NCBI RefSeq assembly: GCF_016889705.1
Contig: NZ_CP069526.1
Location: forward strand, 2,232,001 to 2,296,000
Source of the DNA: Amycolatopsis sp. FDAARGOS 1241
GTDB lineage: Bacteria > Actinomycetota > Actinomycetes > Mycobacteriales > Pseudonocardiaceae
DNA: 64,000 nucleotides
Direction of reading: 5' to 3'
The position numbers and the translations under genes are program-made. This document shows, piece by piece, positions 8,239 through 19,762 of this stretch (position 1 is the stretch's first letter; every line of letters starts with the position of its first letter). The notes beneath the pieces were generated by a model. That model was not told the DNA's origin, did not search any database, and saw only the letters and a program-made list of their open reading frames with translations.

Positions 8239-8265
8239 TTGTCCACAAGGGGTGGGTTATCCACA
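8239..8265 (+). promoter_or_regulatory. Two DnaA boxes upstream of comEA
   Basis: TTGTCCACA (8239-8247), the usual high-GC actinobacterial DnaA box, and TTATCCACA (8257-8265), the classical E. coli form, lie in the same orientation 18 bp apart. They are 55-81 bp upstream of the comEA start. They could regulate comEA or titrate DnaA. Two boxes alone are not an origin. Confidence 0.6.
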
Positions 8266-8319
8266 GGCGGCCCGATTCGCTCTCGCGGCCGGTGTTGATC
8301 AGCGCCTAGCGTCGCACGT

Positions 8320-9063
8320 GTGTTCGAGCAGACTGCCCGTGACCCGGGCCCTCCCGTGAACGCCAGGCTCGCCTGGCTGGCCGACCAGCTGTCGGCGGGC
8401 CCGCGCACCGTCGGGCCCGGCGGCCGCCTGGTGCGGCGCTGGCTGCCGGGTGGCACCGACCCCGCACACCCGGGCTTGCCCGGCCTGCTGCGGAGTCCTC
8501 GGCTGCTCGTCGTGGCCGGCCTGGTGGTCGTCGTCGCGCTGATCGCGGCCGGGTTCGCCGTGTTCAGCGGATCGCCGCGGCTGGAGGTCGCGCCGGCGCT
8601 GCCGAGCGCGAAGGCCCACCCGCCCGCGGCGGCGGCGCCGTCCACCGAGAAGCTCGTGATCAGCGTGATCGGCCACGTCCGCACTCCGGGGCTCGTCACC
8701 GTCGCGGCCGGCTCACGCGTGGCCGACGCACTCCGTGTCGCCGGCGGCGCGGACCCGGGCACGGACCTGTCCGGTCTGAACCTCGCCCGCAAACTCACCG
8801 ACGGGGAGCAGCTCGCCGTCGGCATCACCGTCGCACCGTCTGCACCTGCGGGCGCGGGCGCGGCACCGGGCAAGCTCGACCTCAACGCGGCCACGCCCGA
8901 ACAGCTCGACACCCTCCCTGGCGTCGGTGAGGTCACCGCCGGCCGCATCGTCGACTGGCGCACGCAACACGGCGGCTTCTCGAGCGTCGAGCAACTGCGC
9001 GACGTCGACGGGATCGGCGAGAGCAAGTTCGAGAAGTTGCGCGAGCAGGTGACGGTCGGATGA
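8320..9063 (+). CDS. comEA: ComEA family DNA-binding protein
   Basis: 247 aa. A basic cytoplasmic N-terminus is followed by one membrane helix near residues 60-85 (LLVVAGLVVVVALIAAGF), a Pro/Ala-rich linker, an SLBB domain (KLVISVIGHVRTPGLV) and a C-terminal double helix-hairpin-helix DNA-binding domain (LDLNAATPEQLDTLPGVGE). In competent bacteria ComEA holds incoming DNA outside the membrane for ComEC. The GTG at 8320 has a TAGCGT box 7 nt upstream and looks leaderless. The stop overlaps the comEC start by 4 bp. Confidence 0.93.
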   Translation: MFEQTARDPGPPVNARLAWLADQLSAGPRTVGPGGRLVRRWLPGGTDPAHPGLPGLLRSPRLLVVAGLVVVVALIAAGFAVFSGSPRLEVAPALPSAKAHPPAAAAPSTEKLVISVIGHVRTPGLVTVAAGSRVADALRVAGGADPGTDLSGLNLARKLTDGEQLAVGITVAPSAPAGAGAAPGKLDLNAATPEQLDTLPGVGEVTAGRIVDWRTQHGGFSSVEQLRDVDGIGESKFEKLREQVTVG

Positions 9064-11444
9064 GCCTCGTGGAGCGGGAGTTCGTACCGGCGTGGCGGAA
9101 CCACGACTTCCGCCTCGTCCCGGCGGCGTTCGTCGCGTGGGGCGGGACGCTCGCGGGACTGCGACTCGGCTGGTGGGCGGCCGGGATTTCCGGCGCCGTG
9201 GCGGTGTTGCTGTCGGCCGTGATGCTCGCGCGGCGGCGGACCCGGTGGGTGGGTGCGGCCGGTGCGTTGCTGGTGCTTGGTCTCGTCGTGGCGCTGCCGA
9301 CGGCCTGGCGCATCCGGTCGGCGGAGCAGGACGTGCTCGCCCAGGCCGCCGCGCGCGGGATGACGGTCACGCTGCGCGTCGAGGTCACCGAACGGCCGCG
9401 GCCGATCCACAGCGCCGGGTACGCCGACCAGCAAGCTGGTACGCGTTCCGTGGCCATCGACACCCGTGTTGAAGCGGCTACTGTGGACGGTCGCCCGCTG
9501 GACTCCGCTGGGCGGGTTCTGCTGCTCGCCCCGGTGGCCGGCTGGGGCGGCTTGCTGCCGGGACAGGAAGTCACCGCGTTGGCGAGACTCGCACCCACGC
9601 GGGGCGGTGAGCTGACGGCCGCGGTCGCCTACCTGCGGGGCCCACCGGTCGACGTGACCGCGGCGCCTTGGTGGCAGCGCGCGGCGGCCGCGTTGCGAGC
9701 GGGCCTGCACGAGCTGTGCGCCGTGCTCCCGGAGGAACCGGCCGGTCTGCTGCCCGGGCTGGTCCTCGGCGACACGAGTGCGTTGCCGCAGCAGGTCGAG
9801 CAGGAGTTCACGGAATCGGGGCTCACCCACCTGATGGCCGTGAGCGGTGGGAACGTGGCGATCATCTGCGGAGCCGTGCTGTTGCTGTGCCGACTGCTGC
9901 GGATCGGGCCCCGGGTGTCGGCAGTGGCGGCCGGCCTGTGCCTGTGTGGCTTCCTCGTGCTGGTCGGCCCGGCGCCGAGCGTGCTGCGCGCCGGGGTGAT
10001 GGGCGGGGTGGCGCTGCTCGCGCTGGGGCTGGGCCGCCGCGGGTCGGCGTTGCCGGCGCTGGCGTTCTCGGTGTGCGTGCTCGTCGCGTGGGACCCGGTG
10101 ATGGCGGCGGACTTCGGGTTCGCGCTGTCGGTGTTCGCGACGGCGGGGCTCGTGCTGCTGGCTCCGCGGTGGGCGGATTCGCTGGTGCGCAGGGGAGTTC
10201 CGCCTGGGTACGCCGAGGGGATCGCGGTGCCGCTCGCGGCGTTCGTGGTCACGGCACCGGTGATCGCGGGCATGGCGGGCACGGTCAGCCTGGTCTCGGT
10301 GGTCACGAACGTCCTCGCGGCGCCGGTCGTCGCGCCGGTGACCGTGCTCGGCGTGCTGGCGACCGTCGTCGGGCCTTGGTGGCCCGGCGCGGGGCACGTG
10401 CTGGTGCACCTGGCCGATCCTGAGGCCCGCTGGCTGATCACCGTCGCACGGCACGGTGCCCGGGCGCCGGGCGCGGTGCTGACGTGGCCCGGCGGGTGGT
10501 GGGGCGGGCTGTGCGCGGCGGGACTGCTCGTGCTGGCCGTGGTCGCACTCAGGTTCCGGCGGGCGCGAATCCTCGTGGCGGTGGCGCTCGTGGTCGTGCT
10601 GCTGCTCGTGGTTCCCGCGCGGGTGCTCAAACCCGGCTGGCCGCCTGGGGGCTGGGCGATGGTCGAGTGCGACGTCGGGCAAGGCGACGCCGTCGTGCTG
10701 GCCACCGCAGAGCCCGGCCGCGCGGTGGTCGTCGACACCGGGCCGGAGCCGGGACCGGTGGATGAGTGCCTGCGGCGGCTCGGCGTCGACCGGGTGCCGT
10801 TGCTGGTGCTCAGTCACCTGCACGCCGACCACATCGGCGGGCTGTCGTCGGTGTTCGAGGGCCGGGCGGTGGGGGCGATCGCCGTCGGGCCCGGGCGGGC
10901 GCCGGCGTGGGCGTGGCAGCAGGTGTCGGAGGAGGCGCGGACGCGGCACGTGCCGTTGCTGGAGCTGAGCGAAGGGCAGCAGCTCGAGTGGCCGGGGCTG
11001 TCGCTGGATGTGCTCGGGCCGCGGTACGTCACCGCGCGCTCGGCCGCCGAGCAGGACGGCACGGCGATCAACAACAGTTCCGTGGTGCTGCGGGCGACCA
11101 CGTCCGCGGGGAGGGTGCTGCTGACGGGAGACGTGGAGCTGGCCGCGCAGGCCGATCTGCTGGCCGAGGGGGTGGATCTGCACGCCGACGTGCTGAAAGT
11201 GCCCCACCACGGCTCGCGCTATTCGCTGCCGCAGTTCCTCGCGGCCGTGGGGGCGCGGGCGGCGATGATCAGCGTGGGCGCGGGCAACGGCTACGGGCAC
11301 CCGGCGAAGTCCACAGTGGACGTGCTGGGAACGTTGGGCGTACTGGTCACGCGGACCGATGTGGACGGTGACACGGCCGTGCTGCCGAGTGACGGCGGGC
11401 CGGTCGTGGCCCGCCGGGGTGAGCCCCGTGGGCCGCCCCGGTAG
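9060..11444 (+). CDS. comEC: ComEC/Rec2 DNA-uptake channel protein with metallo-beta-lactamase domain
   Basis: 794 aa. The N-terminal membrane helices and OB-like part are followed by the Competence domain (THLMAVSGGNVAIICGAV, near residues 250-270), many further membrane helices to about residue 525, and a C-terminal metallo-beta-lactamase domain. That domain shows DVGQGDAVVL, the metal-binding LSHLHADHIGG, and VPHHGSR. ComEC forms the inner-membrane pore for single-stranded DNA; the C-terminal domain is proposed to degrade the other strand. Natural competence is not shown in most actinobacteria, so its use here is unknown. It is coupled to comEA by an ATGA overlap. Confidence 0.94.
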   Translation: MSLVEREFVPAWRNHDFRLVPAAFVAWGGTLAGLRLGWWAAGISGAVAVLLSAVMLARRRTRWVGAAGALLVLGLVVALPTAWRIRSAEQDVLAQAAARGMTVTLRVEVTERPRPIHSAGYADQQAGTRSVAIDTRVEAATVDGRPLDSAGRVLLLAPVAGWGGLLPGQEVTALARLAPTRGGELTAAVAYLRGPPVDVTAAPWWQRAAAALRAGLHELCAVLPEEPAGLLPGLVLGDTSALPQQVEQEFTESGLTHLMAVSGGNVAIICGAVLLLCRLLRIGPRVSAVAAGLCLCGFLVLVGPAPSVLRAGVMGGVALLALGLGRRGSALPALAFSVCVLVAWDPVMAADFGFALSVFATAGLVLLAPRWADSLVRRGVPPGYAEGIAVPLAAFVVTAPVIAGMAGTVSLVSVVTNVLAAPVVAPVTVLGVLATVVGPWWPGAGHVLVHLADPEARWLITVARHGARAPGAVLTWPGGWWGGLCAAGLLVLAVVALRFRRARILVAVALVVVLLLVVPARVLKPGWPPGGWAMVECDVGQGDAVVLATAEPGRAVVVDTGPEPGPVDECLRRLGVDRVPLLVLSHLHADHIGGLSSVFEGRAVGAIAVGPGRAPAWAWQQVSEEARTRHVPLLELSEGQQLEWPGLSLDVLGPRYVTARSAAEQDGTAINNSSVVLRATTSAGRVLLTGDVELAAQADLLAEGVDLHADVLKVPHHGSRYSLPQFLAAVGARAAMISVGAGNGYGHPAKSTVDVLGTLGVLVTRTDVDGDTAVLPSDGGPVVARRGEPRGPPR

Positions 11445-11460
11445 CGGAGCGGCCCACGGG
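11425..11460. terminator. Bidirectional terminator-like hairpin between comEC and thrC
   Basis: CCCGTGGGCCGC (11425-11436) pairs perfectly with GCGGCCCACGGG (11449-11460) over a 12-nt loop. It spans the end of comEC and lies 17 bp from the convergent thrC stop. There is no T-run. Confidence 0.65.
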
Positions 11461-11476
11461 CCCGGTGGTCAGCGGC

Positions 11477-12742
<1,266 letters not shown>

Positions 12743-13067
12743 CGCGAGGTTCCTTTCCTCATCTGTCCCGCCGAAGCGGGCCGGAATTGGCACCGTGGTC
12801 GTCAGCTATCCCGCAAGTTCGGGAAGACAGGCTGTACGCCGGTTGCCGGGGCTTCTTCGGGCCGTTCCCTCTGCCCCTCTGGATGAGCGGTCTTCTGTTG
12901 TCGGCGCGCCGCTGTGCTTTTGTGGACCGTGGCTTTTGTGGACCGTGCTTTCCGCGGACCGTGCGCTGCCTCGGGTACACCGTACGACATGGCGATCACC
13001 TGATGCCACGGTGGCGGCGCACATCACCGGAGCAGGCGCGTCGGCGAACGGGTGAGAAGATGGCGGG
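12743..13067. other. 325-bp thrC-holA gap with a short triple repeat
   Basis: I see no gene here. It should hold the divergent thrC and holA promoters. Three copies of a CTTTTGTGGACCGTG-like unit lie at 12917-12932, 12933-12947 and 12948-12963, the third degenerate (CTTTCCGCGGACCGTG). There is no convincing terminator, attenuator or riboswitch. Confidence 0.5.
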
Positions 13068-14039
13068 GTGACCACCGCACCCGCGCCGCTGCACCTCGTC
13101 CTCGGCGAGGAAGAACTGCTCATCGAGCGGGCTGTCCGCGCCACGCTGGACGCCGCGCGGGCGAGTGACCCGACGGCCGAGATGACCCGCAACCGGGTGT
13201 CCGAACTCACAGCTCCCCTGCTTGCCGAACTGGTGAGTCCGTCACTGTTCAGCGAGGGGCGGGTGATCGTGCTCGACTCGGCGCAGGACATTTCGCAGGA
13301 GCTGGCCGACGCGGTGCTGGCGTACCTCGCGTCACCCGCCGACGGGGTCGTGCTCGTGGTCGTGCACAGCGGTGGCGGCCGCAGCAAGGCGGCCAAGGCC
13401 TTGCCCGCGGCGCTGAAAAAGGCCGGTGCCGAGATCACCGAGTGCCCGAAGCTCACGAAGCCCGCCGAGCGCGAGTCGTTCGTGCGCAACGAGGTGCGCC
13501 GCGCCGGCGGCAAGATCGACCCGGGGGGCGTCATGGCGCTCCTCGACTCCGTCGGCTCGGACCTGCGCGAGCTGTCCTCGGCGGCGACGCAGCTCGTCGC
13601 GGACACCGGGGGTGTGGTCGATGAGCAGGCGGTGCGCCGCTACCACACCGGCCGTGCCGACGTGACCGGCTTCGCGGTCGCCGAGAAGGCCGTCGCGGGT
13701 GACCGCGCGGCGGCCCTGGAGTCGCTGCGCTGGGCCATGCAGCTGGGCGTCCCGCATGTCCTCGTCGCCGACGCCCTCGCCGACGCGGTGCGCACGATCG
13801 CCCGCGTCTCCGCCGCCGGCCGTGGCAACCCGAATCAGATGGCCGGTGAGCTGGGCATGCCGCCGTGGAAGATCCGCAAGGCCCAGGGCCAGGCCCGCGG
13901 CTGGGGCCAGGACGGCCTCACCGCGGCGATGCAGGTGGTGGCCCGCCTGAACGCCGAGGTCAAGGGCGTCGCGGCCGACGCGGACTACGCACTGGAACGC
14001 GCGGTCGTCGAGGTCGTCACCGCCAAGGGTGAACGCTGA
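13068..14039 (+). CDS. holA: DNA polymerase III subunit delta
   Basis: 323 aa. Delta is the clamp-loader subunit that opens the beta clamp. The N-terminal domain begins LHLVLGEEELLIERAVR, with the VIVLDSAQDIS strand and GVVLVVVHSGGG typical of the degenerate AAA fold. The middle and C-terminal helical collar (DLRELSSAATQL, FAVAEKAVAGDRAAALESL, MPPWKIRKAQGQAR) is complete. The gene precedes rpsT as in many actinobacteria, but here the two are convergent and separated by a 1.2-kb repeat region. Confidence 0.95.
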   Translation: MTTAPAPLHLVLGEEELLIERAVRATLDAARASDPTAEMTRNRVSELTAPLLAELVSPSLFSEGRVIVLDSAQDISQELADAVLAYLASPADGVVLVVVHSGGGRSKAAKALPAALKKAGAEITECPKLTKPAERESFVRNEVRRAGGKIDPGGVMALLDSVGSDLRELSSAATQLVADTGGVVDEQAVRRYHTGRADVTGFAVAEKAVAGDRAAALESLRWAMQLGVPHVLVADALADAVRTIARVSAAGRGNPNQMAGELGMPPWKIRKAQGQARGWGQDGLTAAMQVVARLNAEVKGVAADADYALERAVVEVVTAKGER

Positions 14040-14086
14040 CGGCCGCTTGAGGCGCGTCCCGGCTCGCGAGCGGCCGGACGACCACC

Positions 14087-15010
14087 GCGAGGTGCGAGTG
14101 GGCACCTTCGGTCGCCACACGCGAGCTGCGGTGGCCGGGGCCGCTGGGCAGCGGCGGGGCTCGCCCGCGCGAGTCCAGGTGCTTGCGATCGGAACGACGC
14201 AAGACGAGGTAAGTGGTGTGCTGGCTTGCCGGTGTCTGGAAGGCCACTGCGAGGTCGTACGCCGCTGGGGCTTTCGGCCGCCACGTGCCAGCTGCGATGG
14301 CAGGGCCGCTGTGGCAGCCGCGGGGCCCGCCCGCGCGAGCCGAGGTGCTTGGACCGGAACGCCGCAAGAAGAGGCACGTCGTGCGCCGGCTGGCGGGTGC
14401 CTGGAAGACCACCGCGAGGTCGCACCCGGCTGGGAGTCGGGCCGCTGCGAGCCGCGATGGCAGCGGCCGCTGTGGCAGTTCCGGGACCCGCCCGCGCGAG
14501 CCGAGGGTGCTTGGACCCCAACGCCGCAAGAAGAGGCAAGTGGCGTGCCGTCACCGCGAGATCGTGCGCCGCTGGGGCCTCTGGCCGCCATCTGCGAGCC
14601 GCGATGACAAGAGCCGCTGTGGCAGCGGCGGGCCTCCCCCGCGCGAGCGGAGCGTGCTCGCGAACCGAACGCCGCAAGACAAGGGAAGTGGTGTGCCGGC
14701 TCGCGGGTGCCTCAAGAACACTGCGAGGTCGTACGCCGCTGGGGCTTTCGGCCCTCCGGTGCGAGGCGCGATGGCGGGGCCGCTGTGGCAGCGGTGGGGC
14801 CCGCCCGCGCGGGCGAGGGTGCTTGGACCGGAACGCCGCAAGAAGAGGCACGTAGTGCGCCGGCTGGCGGGTGCCTGGAAGACCACTGCGAGGCCGCACG
14901 CTGGGTGTAAGTCAGGCCGCTGCGAGCCGCGATGGCAGAGGCCGCTGTGGCGGCGCCAGGGCTCGTCCGCGCGAGCCGAGGACGCTTGCGAACCGAACGC
15001 CGCATGAGGG
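14087..15010. repeat. Six imperfect tandem repeats of about 165 bp between holA and rpsT
   Basis: Copies begin at 14087, 14249, 14414, 14556, 14723 and 14888, each with GCGAGGT(C/G)-like sequence. Spacings are 162, 165, 142, 167 and 165 bp. Each unit shares ordered blocks: GTACGCCGCTGGGGCTTTCGG, split here as GTACGCCGCTGGGG then CTTTCGG; GCGATGGCAG; CCCGCCCGCGCGAGCC; ACGCCGCAAGAAGAGGCA; and GGCGGGTGCCTGGAAGACCAC. Several copies hold a small hairpin, GCCGCTG-loop-CAGCGGC. Period lengths are mostly not multiples of three, and predicted proteins change frame between copies, so I read it as non-coding. The flank 15011-15215 holds no gene I can support. Confidence 0.85.
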
Positions 15011-15215
15011 GACAAGTAGCCGGTGGTCGGTCGGCAGCGCGGACCGTCGGGACACGCGTACACGACGGTCCGGTGGGCGCGCCGGCACTGTTCCGGGCCC
15101 GATTCGAGCGGCCACCGGACCGCCCGGGAAGCGTAGCCGGTCACCGCGAACAGGGCGCCGCGCCCCTGCCCGATCGGCGTCGCACCAGGGCAGGCACGCC
15201 CGTTGACCGGCGCAG

Positions 15216-15250
15216 GAAAAAGGCCCGGCGACCAACAGGTCACCGGGCCC
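15216..15250 (-). terminator. Rho-independent terminator of rpsT
   Basis: On the minus strand, GGCCCGGTGACC pairs with GGTCGCCGGGCC around a TGTT loop and is followed by TTTTT. It lies 22 bp after the rpsT stop and is the clearest intrinsic terminator in the window. Confidence 0.85.
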
Positions 15251-15271
15251 CTCGCGTCCTCGCCGGTCAGC

Positions 15272-15532
15272 TCAGAGCTGGTTCGCGCGCTTCGCGATCG
15301 CCGACTTCTTGTTGGCGGCCTGGTTGGCGTGGATGACACCCTTGGTGACGGCCTTGTCGAGCTTGCGGGCGGCGTCGCGCTGCAGTTCGAGGGCCTTGTC
15401 CTTGTCACCGGCCTCGGCGGCTTCGCGGAACTTGCGGATCGCGGTCTTCACCGAGGACCGGATCGCCAGGTTGCGCTGCCGCGCCTTCTCGTTCGTGGTG
15501 ATGCGCTTGATCTGCGACTTGATGTTGGCCAT
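15272..15532 (-). CDS. rpsT: 30S ribosomal protein bS20
   Basis: 86 aa, the usual length. It begins [20 protein letters not shown] and continues with the family's basic three-helix pattern, ending in [12 protein letters not shown]. It binds 16S rRNA in the body of the small subunit. It is monocistronic, with a strong terminator downstream. It is convergent with holA and separated from it by the repeat array. Confidence 0.97.
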   Translation of the reverse strand: MANIKSQIKRITTNEKARQRNLAIRSSVKTAIRKFREAAEAGDKDKALELQRDAARKLDKAVTKGVIHANQAANKKSAIAKRANQL

Positions 15533-15890
15533 GGTGGCGTCCTGCTTTCTTCTCGGTGAAGGGGCGTTGCCGCGTCTGCGTGGCGCCGGCCGGGGCCGGT
15601 TTCCTCCTGGGCGGAATGCCGCACGGCAACGGTCCGAAAGCCTAACAGGCCTGCTCCGGGGTCATTCGCGCGGCCCGGGAAGATCGCATCGGTTACGGTG
15701 GGGAGGTAGTGTCCAGGGTTCCGACGCCGGCCCGCGGCCCGCCACGAGCGCGGGCCCACCCACAACGAGGGCGGGCGGGCCTGGTCCGAGCGGCACCATC
15801 GGTGCGGCCGGACGCCCGCCGTTCATCTGACGGGACAAAAGCCTGGAGGACCCGGTACTTCCGCGTGCGCGGAAGACCCGAACGGGTCCG
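15533..15890. promoter_or_regulatory. 358-bp rpsT-EamA gap ending in nested inverted repeats against the start codon
   Basis: The gap holds no gene I can support. Its right end has an outer stem GGACCCG (15848-15854) with CGGGTCC (15883-15889), and inside it a perfect hairpin CTTCCGCG-TG-CGCGGAAG (15858-15875). The outer arm ends one base before the ATG at 15891. No clear Shine-Dalgarno lies outside the structure. It could be an RNA element controlling translation of the transporter, or an operator. Confidence 0.5.
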
Positions 15891-16754
15891 ATGAACACCA
15901 CCGCTTTGTCGTTCGTCCTCGTCGCCGCGGTCGTGCACGCGCTGTGGAACCTCGCCGCCAAACGCGTGACCTTCGGCGGGCCGCGGTTCGTGTGGCTGTA
16001 CTACACCGTTTCGGCCGTCGTACTGGCGCCGGTCGTCGCCGTGACGCTGCTCGTCGAGCCGCAACGTCCGCAGTGGACCTGGCTGGTCGCCGCGGTGGTG
16101 ACGGCGGTGCTGCACGTGGCGTACGGCACGGTCCTGCAACGCGGGTACGCCGTCGGTGACCTGTCGGTCGTCTACCCGCTCGCGCGCGGCACCGGGCCGC
16201 TGCTGTCGGTGCTCGCGGCGGTCCTCTTCCTGCACGAGCGCCCCGGAGTGCTGGGGCTGCTCGGCGCGTTCCTGGTTGTCACCGGCGTGCTCGTGATCAG
16301 CGCCGGCGGCAGCGGGGCCGGCGCGAAGAAGCGCCAGGCCGGCGTGTTCTACGGCGTGCTCACCGGCGCGACGATCGCCGCGTACACGCTGTGGGACGCG
16401 CACTCCGTGACGACGCTCGCGGTCCCGCCGCTCGTGTACTTCGGCGCCGGTGCGCTGTGCCAGAGCGTGCTGCTGGCCCCGGCGGCGGTGCGCGACCGCG
16501 CGGAGGTCGGCAAGCTGTGGCGCGAGCACCGCAAGGAGGTGCTGATCGTCGGCATCGCGTCGCCCGCGGCGTACCTGCTGGTGCTCTACGCGCTTCAGAT
16601 GGCGCCGGTGAGCCTGGTCGCGCCGGCACGGGAGCTGTCGATCGTGCTGGGCGGGCTGGCCGCGTGGTTCGTGCTGGGCGAGCGCAACGCGGCGCGCCGG
16701 CTGGCGGGGTCGGTGCTCGTGCTCGCGGGGATCGTCGCGATTGCGATGGCCTGA
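15891..16754 (+). CDS. EamA-family (DMT) transporter
   Basis: 287 aa with about ten predicted membrane helices in two EamA halves. The first half starts ALSFVLVAAVVHALWNLAAK. The helix-rich YAVGDLSVVYPLARGTGPLL and APARELSIVLGGLAAWFVLGE segments are typical of drug/metabolite exporters. The substrate is unknown. The start codon is fixed by the membrane segment, but it abuts a nested hairpin rather than a clear ribosome-binding site. A VOC-family gene follows after 22 bp. Confidence 0.85.
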   Translation: MNTTALSFVLVAAVVHALWNLAAKRVTFGGPRFVWLYYTVSAVVLAPVVAVTLLVEPQRPQWTWLVAAVVTAVLHVAYGTVLQRGYAVGDLSVVYPLARGTGPLLSVLAAVLFLHERPGVLGLLGAFLVVTGVLVISAGGSGAGAKKRQAGVFYGVLTGATIAAYTLWDAHSVTTLAVPPLVYFGAGALCQSVLLAPAAVRDRAEVGKLWREHRKEVLIVGIASPAAYLLVLYALQMAPVSLVAPARELSIVLGGLAAWFVLGERNAARRLAGSVLVLAGIVAIAMA

Positions 16755-16776
16755 GCCACTCGGGTAGGCAGGACGC

Positions 16777-17151
16777 ATGGACGTACTGAGCAGCCGGGTG
16801 CTGATCCACCCGCGCGACCTGGAGGTCTCCACCGCGTTCTACCGGGACACCCTCGGGCTGGCGATCCAGCGCGAGTTCCCCGGGGGCACGGTCTTCTTCG
16901 CGGGTGGCGGGTCGATCGAGGTCGTCGGCAGCGACGACGACGCGCCGTCGACCGCCGTCGACCTCTGGCTGCAGGTCCGCGACCTGGCCGCGACGCTCGA
17001 AGAACTGGCCGCGCGGGGCGTCACGCCCGTGCGCGGAGCCAAGCGCGAGCCGTGGGGGCTCGACGAGGCGTGGCTCACGGACCCGGACGGCCTGCGCATC
17101 GTCCTGGTGGAGGTTCCACCGGAGCACCCGCTGCGACGCGACCCGCGCTGA
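16777..17151 (+). CDS. VOC (glyoxalase/bleomycin resistance fold) family protein
   Basis: 124 aa with two beta-alpha-beta-beta-beta modules: LIHPRDLEVSTAFYRDTLGL in the first, DLWLQVRDLAATLEELAARG in the second, and a closing WGLDEAWLTDPDGLRIVLVE. The metal-ligand pattern, His in the first strand and Glu in the last, is visible. Members are isomerases, dioxygenases or binding proteins; no substrate can be given. It may be cotranscribed with the EamA gene 22 bp upstream. Confidence 0.82.
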   Translation: MDVLSSRVLIHPRDLEVSTAFYRDTLGLAIQREFPGGTVFFAGGGSIEVVGSDDDAPSTAVDLWLQVRDLAATLEELAARGVTPVRGAKREPWGLDEAWLTDPDGLRIVLVEVPPEHPLRRDPR

Positions 17152-17164
17152 CACCGGGTCCGGG

Positions 17165-17761
17165 TCAGGGCTTCCGGGCCCGCAGCTGCGCGGCCAGCGG
17201 CGCGAATCCCGGCGGCTGCCACGTCCACGTCTGCAGATCGGTGAAGCCCGCTCCGGCGGCTTCGGCGGCCAGTTCGTGCCTCGTCACGGGCAGCCACCTC
17301 TCGTGCGCCGAGAGCAGCAGCCGCCCGCCCGGACGCAGCACGCGGAACAGCTCGGCGAAGCCCGCCGCCCGGTCGTCCCAGAGCTGGACGTTGTTGACGG
17401 TCAGCACCACGTCCACGCACTCGTCGGCCGACCCCGTGGCCGACACCGGCGCGTCGCGCAGTTCGACGCGGTCGCCGCAGCGCTCGCGGCACAGCGCGCG
17501 CATCTCGGCCGACGGCTCGACGCCGACGACCGAGCCGGCCAGCCGGCTCGCCGCGTCGAGGCCGACGCCCGGACCGGGGCCCACGACCAGCACGGTTTCG
17601 TCGGGTTCCAGCCGCGCGAGGTCCACGAGACGGTGTTCGGTGGCGGCGTTGCCGCGGGCCATCAGCCGGCCGCCCGCCCGCCCCAGCAGGCCGCGGGGGT
17701 GCCCGAACGCCCGGTCGAGCGCGGTGTCGAACGGGCCGCCGGGCGGGTGCGAAGTGCTCAT
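17165..17761 (-). CDS. Class I SAM-dependent methyltransferase
   Basis: 198 aa. Motif I is VLVVGPGPGVGLDAAS near residue 60, the acidic motif II residue is in VVGVEPSAEM, and motif post-I/IV is VDVVLTVNNVQLWDD, followed by the usual FRVLRPGGRLLLSAHE. The N-terminal LMARGNAATEHRLVDLARLEPDE resembles small UbiE-like methyltransferases. The substrate is unknown. The gene is convergent with the VOC gene, 13 bp apart, and divergent from lepA. Confidence 0.85.
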   Translation of the reverse strand: MSTSHPPGGPFDTALDRAFGHPRGLLGRAGGRLMARGNAATEHRLVDLARLEPDETVLVVGPGPGVGLDAASRLAGSVVGVEPSAEMRALCRERCGDRVELRDAPVSATGSADECVDVVLTVNNVQLWDDRAAGFAELFRVLRPGGRLLLSAHERWLPVTRHELAAEAAGAGFTDLQTWTWQPPGFAPLAAQLRARKP

Positions 17762-17877
17762 ACTCCGAGGTCACCACGAGCCCGCCGCGCACGCATCGGG
17801 GATGACCCCCACCCGCACCCGGAGGTCCATGGGACCATAGAGGTGGCCATCCCCGACCGTTCCCGAGGACCACACGA

Positions 17878-19727
<1,850 letters not shown>

Positions 19728-19728
<1 letters not shown>

Positions 19729-19755
19729 GCGAGCCCGCACGGCGGCGGGCTCGCC
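19728..19755. terminator. Bidirectional hairpin between lepA and the PPOX gene
   Basis: GGCGAGCCCG (19728-19737) pairs with CGGGCTCGCC (19746-19755) over an 8-nt loop, between two convergent genes. It has no T-run, which is common in high-GC actinobacteria. Confidence 0.7.
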
Positions 19756-19762
19756 GTCGCGG

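Noticed and set aside
8239..8265. Replication origin
   Set aside because: Only two DnaA boxes, and no dnaA, dnaN or AT-rich unwinding region next to them.
8139..11300. 1053-aa minus-strand open frame opposite comEA/comEC
   Set aside because: Low-complexity Arg/His/Pro sequence produced by high GC; comEA and comEC have full domain sets on the other strand.
13985..14899. 304-aa minus-strand open frame across the repeat array
   Set aside because: It follows the DNA repeats but changes register between copies, and no start signal or domain is visible; treated as non-coding repeat.
14087..15010. CRISPR array
   Set aside because: Units of about 165 bp with diverged copies and no short identical repeats or unique spacers; no cas genes.
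17821..17877. Start of lepA at an upstream codon
   Set aside because: The GTG at 17878 opens the family N-terminus and no coding pattern continues upstream.
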